Source: Flectonema sp. DT1601 (taxonomy: Eukaryota; Euglenozoa; Diplonemea; Diplonemida; Diplonemidae). From it: a stretch of DNA of 64,000 nucleotides. The position numbers and the translations under genes were made by a program. Below the pieces are notes generated by a model, which was given only the letters and a program-made list of their open reading frames with translations, had not been told where the DNA came from and did no database searches. The stretch spans positions 62,001-126,000 of the forward strand of contig OZ025798.1 in the NCBI GenBank assembly GCA_964019425.1. Direction: 5' to 3'. Within the stretch, counting starts at the first letter, position 1. Every line of letters starts with the position of its first letter. Below, in pieces: positions 50,851 through 61,300 of this stretch.

Positions 50851-52357
50851 TTTATGCGAAATAAACGTTTCACTATTACGAGAAATAACACTCAATCAGA
50901 ACAAGTAAATACTAACCTTCTTACTGAGAACACACTCCCCTGAAGTCTGTAAACTCCTGACCAGTGACGACTATTTGAGTGTGTTATCTGTAGTGTGGAT
51001 CTGATTTTATAAATTGAATTACTTCATCACAACAGTTACCTAAAAGTTGGATAAAGACACAGTGGGTTGGGATTGGTGGGGAGGAAGCAGTAAAAGTGAA
51101 AACTGAGAGGAATACGACAAACAAGAAAACAAAAACACACCTAAAAAGAAGGCGTGATGGGCATAAACATAAATAGCCTTTCACAAGGCTAAAGGAAAAA
51201 AAGAGAAAGCATCTTTGCTGCAACTATACAAGTACCTCGACAACGTTGTCAGGGACATGTTTTGCAATTACTCATCACAAGTATACTTTTTCTGGAAAAT
51301 AAAATAGGGAAAGGCAGTAATGAATGTAATACAAATTCAGATTAGTCTTTCTTGTCAGAAAGAACGAACACCTGACCATTACATCAGACTTGCTCAAAAA
51401 AAAGGCAAATTCTATCACGTGAATGAGATGGGAAATGATTGTCTACTCGCACTAATCTCGTTCGAAATTCTTTTTTTTTTTTTTTTTTGTTTTTTTTTTG
51501 TTTTTCTTTTTTTTGAAGAATGTTATGTGTGTTAGGTTCCAAGAGTAGAAAAAGTAAATGATATTAATCAAAACAAATTAAAAAAAAAGCATAAAAAAAG
51601 CACCGCAAGCTATTTTTGCTTTTCCTTTTCCACCTTCTCTCCTACTTCATACCTTACTACACAATATTCTTTTCTAAACAGAATCATCTCCTTGTCAGAT
51701 GTCACAGATCCTTCCTGGCAATTCAAAAACAAACTTTCTCAAGTATGAACTGAAATAACAAGAGTTGACCTAAATCAGATTAGAAGAAACCAAATCCATT
51801 TTTCTATTTTTTTTTTTTTTTTCTCCTTTCTTTCTTTGTTATCGAAAATCGATCATAAATAGATTGTTTTTCTTTTTTTTTTTTTTTTTTAAAACTCTTT
51901 TTCCAAACAAATCGCTCAAATTGCGATTTCATTGCATTCATCGTGTGGAGTGACTTTAGACGTCGTACTAAAATCAAAACAAAAAGGATGAACAACTTGA
52001 ACCCTAGACAAATGAAAGGGGAAATGGGAGGAGAATGGGAATACAAAAAAAATAATATGCATAATAATATTATATTTTTTAATTTTTTTTTTTTTTTTTG
52101 AATCTTCGACATCGAGTCTCAGATTCTTAATACCGTCAAGGATGAAAAAAAAACTGAACACATAATTTTTACGTTCGGATGATTTTTTTCCTAAAAAACA
52201 AAACACATTTGAAAAACAAAATAAAAAGATAAACTAAATGAAAAGGAACTACGTTCAAATGTAAAACCTATCTAATTTTCTGTTTCTTTCTTTATCACTA
52301 TTCGGGATAAATAACATTACCCGAATTCACGCACAACTACTTACTCTAATTCAGTAC
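50851..52357. other. Intergenic region with homopolymer tracts
   Basis: Contains the NTF2-like gene's promoter flank and long T or A runs (about 51472-51515, 51809-51820, 51876-51890, 52077-52100). Open frames here are Lys/Phe low-complexity artefacts of these runs. No gene. Confidence 0.55.
51004..51011 (-). promoter_or_regulatory. Possible TATA box of the NTF2-like gene
   Basis: Minus strand reads TATAAAAT about 155 nt before the ATG; transcription would start near 50975. Support is the motif and spacing only. Confidence 0.3.
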
Positions 52358-55300
52358 CTACAGTGCGGCAACTACGATCGCCAATAGCGAACAGAACACA
52401 GCCAACAACTTGTTTGGTGACAACATGTCTGAGCCGTTTGGTGGCAGTGTCACCAGATCCGGATTTGGAGTGGTAACTGGCTGTTCAGTGGTTGGTGGTG
52501 CCGTCGTCGCTGGTGGCGTCGCAGTAGTAGGTATTGGGGTAGTTGGTGGCTGTGCTGTTGGAACCGGAGTAGGTGACGGTGTGTCTCTCGCTCCAACTGT
52601 TTTGTTTTACATTAAAAGAAATAAGTTTTTTTTCCCTTCGCCAACCGAAAACACACTTTCAAATTAAAAATCAATCAAAAGCCAATCCTCTTTTCCTAAT
52701 AACTTACCGCCAACCTTGCTGCATCCGGTGGTTGGGTTGTCGCAGGCTGGCAGCATGGCATACCAGCAGCTCCGCGGAAAGCGACGGAGATGCAACAGAC
52801 AGTAACGCAGCACCTGACAGGCAAGCTGGTGGCGTTTGCCGCCTGACAAGAGCAGCAGCAGACTAAGGCTGGGGGGCGCACCTGGAAGTGACTTTCAACA
52901 GGGTTGCCCCCAGCAAGGGCTGGAATAGCAGGAGGAGAAACAAAGTGCGTGGAAAAAAGAAAACAACACAAAAAACATACCTGTAATGCTGGTGGCATTG
53001 ACGTTTCTGAACGTGTCCGGTGCGGCCAAGATTAGAACCGAGTCATCAGGGTTCGCAATATCGTCTGCCACTGCCTTTCCAACAAGGTCTCCCACAGCTG
53101 ACGGTTCTCCGTAGACGGTCGTCAACACCTGGAACTCGGCCTTTCCGACCAACTCCGCGACCGCCATCTGCTGCAACTGCTGCACCAATCTGTTGGCATT
53201 CGTCGTCGCGTTGGCTGCAACCCGGTAGTTCCTGCAGATGCTCGAGTTGCTGCGCATCTCGTTGGTGATTTCTACACCGTCCTCGACCAAGCACATGTAC
53301 TCGAGCACAATCTTGTCCAAGATTTGCAGTTCCTTCCTGATTACCGTGGCCATCGAATCCTCAAAGACCTGCTGGTTCAATCCTTCGAGGTACGTCTCAA
53401 ACGTGGCAACGGTGAACGTACCCATGACAAGTCCCACCTGGATCTCCTTAGGAGCAGGCGCGGTTGGGATGTCTGCGGTTCCGGTGACGTTGAACTTCAC
53501 GGTGCTGAACACCTTGCCGTCGCAGCTTCTCGTGGTGTCCCCGGTTCCCGACACGCACAAGAAGCTCAGGGTCATGTTCGGGCAGTTGTTGCTGAACTCG
53601 AGATCATCGAAGGTGATCACACCAGCAACCGCCTTCTCGACGATCGGGGTGAGCGTGTCCACTAACCCGCTCGCGGTCCTTCCTCTTCCGACGAACCCGA
53701 CGTGCGCAGTCGACGCACAGCTGCTGCTCACGACCACCGAAGACTCGAAGTCCCCGACAACCACGTCCCCGGCCACGTCGACCACCACCACGCTGAGGTT
53801 GAACTTCGTCAGCGGCTCCGACACATCGCCCCATCCGGCAGGCACGCTACACACTCCTCCCGGACACTTCACTCCGTTCGCAGGGTTCTCCAGCGAGATT
53901 CCGGTGATCCTCTGCATGAAGATCTCAGCCACGAACGAATCGTCCTTCGCGAACGTCGTGTCCAGGTTGTTGTTGTTCTCCTCTGAGAGTTCGAACCCGG
54001 TCGTCGTCAGCAAGAACCGCTTCTCCCCGTCCAACAGTCCCCTGTAGATCACGTTCGGCACCGTCTTCTTCCCCTCCTGCAACGCCAACTCGAGCGCGCT
54101 CACCGAGGTCTTGCCGTCGATGCTCCACCCGGCCGTTCCGCAGTTCATCTGCGCGAAGGTATCGTGTTGGCAAGCTCCTCCTCCCGTGATGCATGTGTCG
54201 TACACGTTCGAGAACGGCGCCTGCCTCGAAACCGACGTCTTCGCGTCGTTGTCCAGGCAAGGGATCGCGTACGGCTTCAAGTACACAAGCGCCGTGCTGC
54301 CCAGGTCCTCCGGGTGCGACACCACCGTCCCGGACACATCGCGGGCCTCGACCTTCAGGTCGAACGGAAATCCGTACACCCAGCGCATCGGTTCCGGACG
54401 CACGTTGATATCGTTGTACACCATCTCGTCCCCCATCTTGAATTTGCCGCTCGCCGACAGCCTCACACCCTTGCGCACGAAGTACAGCTTCTCGGTGATC
54501 GTGATCCCCTCAAACGGAGTCGACCCGTTCAGCAGCGGCGCCGCCGCCTCCAGCACGAAATCCCACGGGGAATGCGTGCAAGATCCCGGGGTCGGTTGGC
54601 AGCTCGGAAGCCTCGTCGTCTCGTCCGCGTCGATCGAGAAGGTCACCGATCCCGCTGTCGCCGTCGCCGTGTACGGTCCGAGCGTCGTCACCAGGTCTTC
54701 TGTCCCGTTTCCGCTCCCCACATTACGCGTTCCCGTCAACGTGAACAGCGTGTGGTAGTCTCCCGCCATCAGGTTGTTTCCATCGTCCAACACCCTCACC
54801 GTCAGCGTCGATCCGGTCCCCACCACCGCCGCGTCCTCCCCGTTGATCGTCCGTCCGTGCAGCGCCGAGAAGTTCGACTCCGACTCCAAGTTGATGTAGT
54901 TGCGGTGGTACTGCGTCACGATCTGCACCTTCGTTGGACGCTCGATCGTCACCTCCAAGATCGACTCAGGATTCTGCGACGTTACCGTTCCGTCTGTCGC
55001 GAGGATCGGAAGCCCGCCCACCGCCGCCGTGTTCAGCACGCACCTCGCAGTCCCGTCGATGTCTGCGAAGTATCCCGACAGGTCGGCGCTGTCTCCGTTC
55101 GTCGAAATCGTCACCGCACACATCCCGTCCGCCAGAGGCGACGTGCACGTGAAGCACCCGACTGGGTCCATCGAGCTCGCGGAGACCGGCACCATTCTTC
55201 CGCCAGTCCACGCCCCGGCCAGCCCGCCGAGTCCGCTCAGCTCCGCGTCGCTGTCGTAAGCCGTCAGCCCCAGCGCCACCGTCCGGTTGAACACGCTCCT

Positions 55301-58300
55301 CGCGGTCTTCCTCGACCCGCTCGTCAGCACCGGCACCGTCCCGCTCGTGCTCCAGTCCCAGATCGACAGCGTCTTCTGCGGCTTCAGCATAACCGTGAAC
55401 GTCTGCTCCGTCGCCGTTCCCAGCCCGCTCGGCGCAGTCACCGTCACCACACACGAGCACTCCTCAGTCGCTCTCGTCGCCTCCAGCCAGAATGTCGCCA
55501 CTCCCGCCTCGAAGCTCGCCTCCCCGGCTCCGTTCGTCCCGATCGAAACGCTGCACACGTCCACCGCATCCATGTTCACCACCGACGTGCACACCGCCGC
55601 CGCCGTCGCCGGCTCCGCCATAGGCGACACCGACAGGAACCACGAACGGTCCGTCGACCTCGCCGCAGGCTTCCTCGCCACCGTGAACGCCCGGAACGAG
55701 CAACGTCCCCCGGGAACCATCTGCGTCGAGTCCCGGCATCCGGTTCCCGTTGCCCTCGCCGAGTCGTCCACCGCCATGTTCGTCGCAATAGGCGAGAAGT
55801 TGATCAACGGAGCCTTCTTCTCTCCGAAGTTGTACGTTGGTCCCGTCACCCCGGTCACTGCGAACCGCACCGAGTACGCAACCCCAGGGGTGTCCGAAAG
55901 CTTCACAGTCGTCATTCCCACCGTTCCAGACGCCGTTCCGTCCGTCACCGTCGGGGTCGGGATACCGTTGTACACCCTCGTCCCAGTCGACAGCTCCTGC
56001 GTCGGCTCTCCAGTCGACAACGACGTCAGCTCCACAGCCTGTCCCGTCATCTTCGCGCTGTACCCGACCTGCGTGTGCGACGCAAGCGCCATCGACGCAG
56101 ACGAAACCTGTCTGATCCTGTACGCCGGCTGGAACGCGAACGCCGTCGGTCCCGCAACCACGTACGAACGGTCTCCCAAGTCGTCCGCCGCGTACACCTC
56201 GAAGCTCCAGCTTCCCACCTCTGTCTCGTTCCTGAACCACTGCGTCACCGCCGTCCTCGCCGCTGGGATCGCGATGATCTGCGTCGGGTCCGTCAACACC
56301 GTCAGCTGGTGTGCTTTCGAGCTCAGCGACAGCGAGCACTTGAAGCACGCCCTCGTGATGAACAGCCTCACCGTCGCCGATCCGTCCCTCGACCTCGTGT
56401 CCCTTCCGGTCAACGCCGCAGTCGCAGCAGGCGAAGTCGGAACCGCGTAAGCCCCGGCACCGTTTCCTTGGCTCGCAGCCGCGTTCCAAGTCAGTGAAAC
56501 CGACGCGTCGGTGCTGTCCCAGTCCGGCATGTTGTGCGAATCCGTCCTCCACACAGTCATTTGGAATGGCTTTCTCCTGCGAACCGCCACCGGAGGAACT
56601 CCCGCCAACAGCCACTGCGAACCGCAAGTGCGAACGTTGTACTCGACCGCGGTTGCCGAAGGGGCGTTCCCAACAGTCGACGCGGTGTACGCCCTCAGCG
56701 GGAACGTCGCCGACCTCGTCGGCCTTCCGGTCCTCGACAGCGTGTACGACACCATCACCCGACACTTGCTGCACGACCTCGTGAAGTAGAAGCTCACCAC
56801 CCCGGAAACCTCTGTCAGCCTAGGCCTGTAGCTCGCCGAGCTGAACTCCTCCGGAGACACTGCCGAGCACAGGTCCGCGGTGCTTCCCAGCTTCGCCGCC
56901 CCGTTCTGCAAGAACGCTCCGTTTCCGTACCGCATGCGCCTCGTGTCCAAAGCAGCTGCCGGAGAGTCCACCCACTCGCTCGTCACGTGGATCACCCGGT
57001 CCCACCTCTGGTTGCTCGGCTCCACCATCGCCCAACGGGTCGTCGTTCCGAACTCCTGCACGCTCTCCACTGACATCGTGAACAGGTCCCCCACCTGGAT
57101 GTGCGCGTCCGTTCCTCCGCGGATCGCCGGAAGCGTCTGCTGGTGGATGTCCACCACGTTGCTCTCTACCATGTTCACCGAGAACGGCTTCGTAATCTTC
57201 GTCCTCCCGGCGTACAGCGGAATCTTGTCCGAAGGGTTTGTCGAGTCCGACCCGAACCCGTCCAGGCAAGTCGCTACGTCCGCGTTGTTCGTGTAGCAAA
57301 GGTCCAGCTGCAGCGTGCAGTGCTCACAAGGCTCCGAGAACATCGGCCACGCCACTGCCGCTCCCATCTTCGTACGCACAGCCGCGCCCCCCTGCTCCAA
57401 CAAGAAGCTCGTCAGGTCTCCGTTGCGCGCCACCAACCCGTCGGACGTCAGGGAAGGCCTCATCGAGTACACATTCAGAGCCCCTCCGTTGTTGCAACGC
57501 TCCCAGCTCCTCTTCGACACCCGCACAAGCGTATCCGAGAACGTCCACGCCCGGTTGTTGTTCGTCGTCGTCGTCACGAGAGTCTGGATCGGGAACGGGA
57601 TCCCGACCGACACTCCATCCGTGTACCTCCAACCCGTTCCAGGCTGTGGAGAGTACGTGCGGTAGTTGCTCGTCACTGTCTGCAGGTGACGCTTGCTCGG
57701 GCACTCGTCGTCCAGCGCCACTGTCTCCGCCACGTCCCACTGCGCGAACGTCTCATCCGGGTTCGCGAACCAGTACCGGTTGGTCGTCGACGCACCCGTC
57801 ACTGACACAGAAGTCTCCGCCAGGTGCTCTGCGGTCACCACCAACGACCTCGGAGCAGCCTCCGTCGCCGCCACGTCCCTTCCGTAGAACGCCAGCGTCC
57901 CCTTCAGTCCCTCCCGCAGCACCGCGTGGTTCAACAACACCTGTCGGTTCGTCGTCACAGGCACGTTATTGTCCACCGTCAACGACACGTTCGTCACCGT
58001 CGATCCCGACAACACCAGAAACTGCGTTTCCGCGAACCTCACTGCGAACCGCACCGGCTCGTCGTACACGTAGAACCTAGTGTTCGGGATCGAAACGATG
58101 CTGTAGAACGCGAACACCTTGATCGAGCTCAAAGTCGGCCCCAGTCCGCACGTAGGAGAAGATCCGCGGATCTTCAATCCCGCTGCAGGCTGGTTCTCGA
58201 TGAAGGTGCTGATGCTCTTATCCACCGGAATCACCGTCAGGTACACCACCGTGCAGATCTCCAGGTTCGTCGCCTCGTTCAGCCCGGCAGTGTCCCACGT

Positions 58301-61300
58301 TCCAGCGCAGATACGGTACCCGGCCCTGCGCACCGGCGAGTTCACCGTCGCCGTCGACGCGTACTGAAGCTTGACCTTTCCGACTCCGTTCTCGATGTTG
58401 CTCTGCACTTCCGAGTTCGGACGCACACGGAGCGCCTGCACCTGCAGAGATCCGAACGTGTACGTGATGCTATTGCGCCTCTCCAAAGGAGGGATGTTGT
58501 AGGTCGAGTGCAACTCCATGTCGCTGCTCACGAACGACGAACTCGCCTGCTCGAACGTCCACGTCTCCGGAGTCGAGTCCCGAGGAGTCGACAGGCTTCC
58601 CATCGTCACGATCGTCGCGTTCCTCGACGTCGCCGTGTCCACGGTCTTCACTCCTCCGACGGTGTTGTAGAAGGTCACCTCCACCTCGAACCCACCGCTA
58701 CGGAACGTGTCGATGTTCGTGTAGTAGTGGTTCGCGCACGTCGAATCTCCAGCAGGGCACGCACTCTCTCCCCCGGATACAGAGGTCACTTCCACAGTCT
58801 GCACCACTGCCGGTGCGTCCGCTCTTTGCAGGCTGATGTGCGCGTCGCACGAGTAGCTCCTCGTCGAGATTGGGCGGGAACCGGCTCCTCCGCTCGCCGC
58901 ATACACGTTTCCGACAGAGCGGAACGTGATCACCATCACCTCAGGAACCCCCGTCGCAGGCGCAGACGTTCCCTCGAAGTACAGGTAGTTAAACGTGGTC
59001 GCACCGTTCGGCGCCTTCAGGGCCGAGGTCAAGATCGAATCCCCTCCCACTCCGACGCTGATGATCGAACTTGCTGACTGCCTCAGAGCGTACGTCTTTC
59101 CGTTCGTGTTTGCGTTCCTAACGTCAGCCGCAGTGTCCACGAACACCCTCCACCTTGGGTACGAAACTGGGTTCGTTGTGTCCTTCGCGTTTGCCTGCAC
59201 CGACACCGAGAACGCATTCGACACCATCGCCTCCCCCTCAGTCATTGCCACAAACCCGACAGTCAACGCCTGCGTTTCCGAAGGCGTGCAGTCCAGGGAG
59301 ATAGGCTCGTATGTCCATGAAAGCTCCTTGACTCCGTGACGCTGAGAAACGATCGCCTGGTGAGACTCCGGACCCGCCCCCCAAGTTGAGTGGAAGGTGA
59401 ACTCGCAGTTGTAGCACGGCTTTGATGGGACCATCTTCCACCTCGCGCCCCACCGCCTCGCCGCTCCGCTAATCTCCTTCGTCGGGTACTTGTACACGTC
59501 GCAGTGTCTGTTGATGCTCGTCGTCGTGAACTCGTCGTTTGAAGTGCTCGCCGTGTCGTATGCGCAGATGTCGAACGCGGAACGCCCAGACACCTCTCCC
59601 CAATCCGCGAGCATCGACACTCCGTCACGGTTCGTCGCCCCGCTCGCCGGTGCCGGGCCGTTCAAAAGCGCGAAGATGTCCCCGTAGTGGAACTCATCGT
59701 ACACGAAGTGCGCGGCCATTTGCGTTCCCGGAAGCGCCGTCACCAAGATCCCTTCCCTCACAGTGTTTGAATTCGTGTCCGTCGTGATCTGCAAAGTCGA
59801 CGCCGGAACGCGCACCGGCGTCACCATCGACACCTGCAAATCAGTCGATCCCGAGCGCTGAAGTGTGAACTCCAACTCGCAACCCCCCGCCGACGTGAAC
59901 CTCGAGCACTCGTTGTCGTTCACGTACACGCGGAAGTCAACGTAGTAGGAAGTGGCAGCGCTGTACTTCGGAACCGGATCCACCAGGGCCGACGTCGCAG
60001 ACGGGCTCGTCAGGTAGTTGTCCATTCCACTCGTCACTCCCCGAACCGCGTTCTCCGATCCCGCCAGGTCGAACCTCGCAGTCAGCCTCCATCCGGTCAT
60101 CGCGAGCGGCGTCCTCGGGATCGCTGCTCCTGAGGCATCGGTCAGCGTGTAGTACATCCTGTAAGGGGTCAACGCGTCGAGGTATGATCCCGCACTCGCC
60201 GTGAACACGGTCGCCCCGGTGTTCTGCTTGAAGCCCGGGGAAGGCATCCGGGACCCCGTCAGTCCGTAGGACACGTCCAGCGGCGCGATCGAGGTCACCG
60301 CGAACGTCGTCGGCATCCGGCGCGCAACACGCAACACCACACGAGTCCAGCTTCCGAAGTCTGTTCCGTACGTGATGTTCAAGAACACGTGCTTTTCGGT
60401 GAACTGTTGGTTCAGCCTTGGAGTGAACGTCCACGAGAACCATCCTCCCTGCACCCAAGGCACAGGGTTCGACAGCCTCGGTCGGGTCTCCAACGTCGCC
60501 GACACCGCCTGCGTCACCTCCGCCGGAACCACGTCCGAGTCTGTGTTCGTTGGGTAGTCTCCATCCGAGTAGTGTATCCCGATCGTCCCGTTCGGCGCAA
60601 ACTCAGGTCCCATCCACCTTGCCCGCAGGTTCAGCGTGCACGACTCCTCGCTCCAACACGTCTTCAGGTAGCAAAGCGTCTGCTCAGCCGCGCACCCGAC
60701 CTGTGAAGCCGAAGTTCCCACCCGCGCGCTCTCCACCTCCAAGTCGTCGATCGTCAGCGAAGTAGTGTGACGCGGCTGGATGTTCACCCACTGCGCCGGA
60801 GACGTCCACGCGTCGCCGTTCGCCATGAAACGCACACCGCACCCGAACTCGTTCGGTGGGCACGCTGAACGGTACTGCAGCTCGAACGTCGCCACTCCGT
60901 TCACCATCGACTGCCTCAACCCGTTCGACGGCCAACCGTACCGCGCCGCGTTCCCCATCGTGCACGCCCCCTGGTTCACTGCCAAGAACGGAACCAACTG
61001 CGGCGCCACGTCCTCCGGCTCAGTCCAAGCAGCATTGCACGCCAGACCCGAGAAGGTCGTCGTCGATGGGCAACGCTTCACGTCAATCGTGTACGATCCC
61101 TCGGGAACAGGCGACCCGTCCGCGGTAGCCGTGCGCACCACGTAGCGCACCGTCGAACCCGAAGTGAACAACACCGATCTCGAGAACTTCTCCGTTAACT
61201 CGTCCGTCACAGAAGCCACGGTCACCTGGTCCGCTCCGTACACCGACTCCAGCGTGGTAGTGTACTCGATGAACCTCCCGGTCTGCGCCACCAGCGTCGG

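Noticed and set aside
54164-56497. 777-codon plus-strand open frame, with others at 57824-59077, 61736-63010 and 55287-56450
   Set aside because: Arg/His/Pro-rich antisense shadows of the GC-rich minus-strand giant gene; no domain or natural composition.
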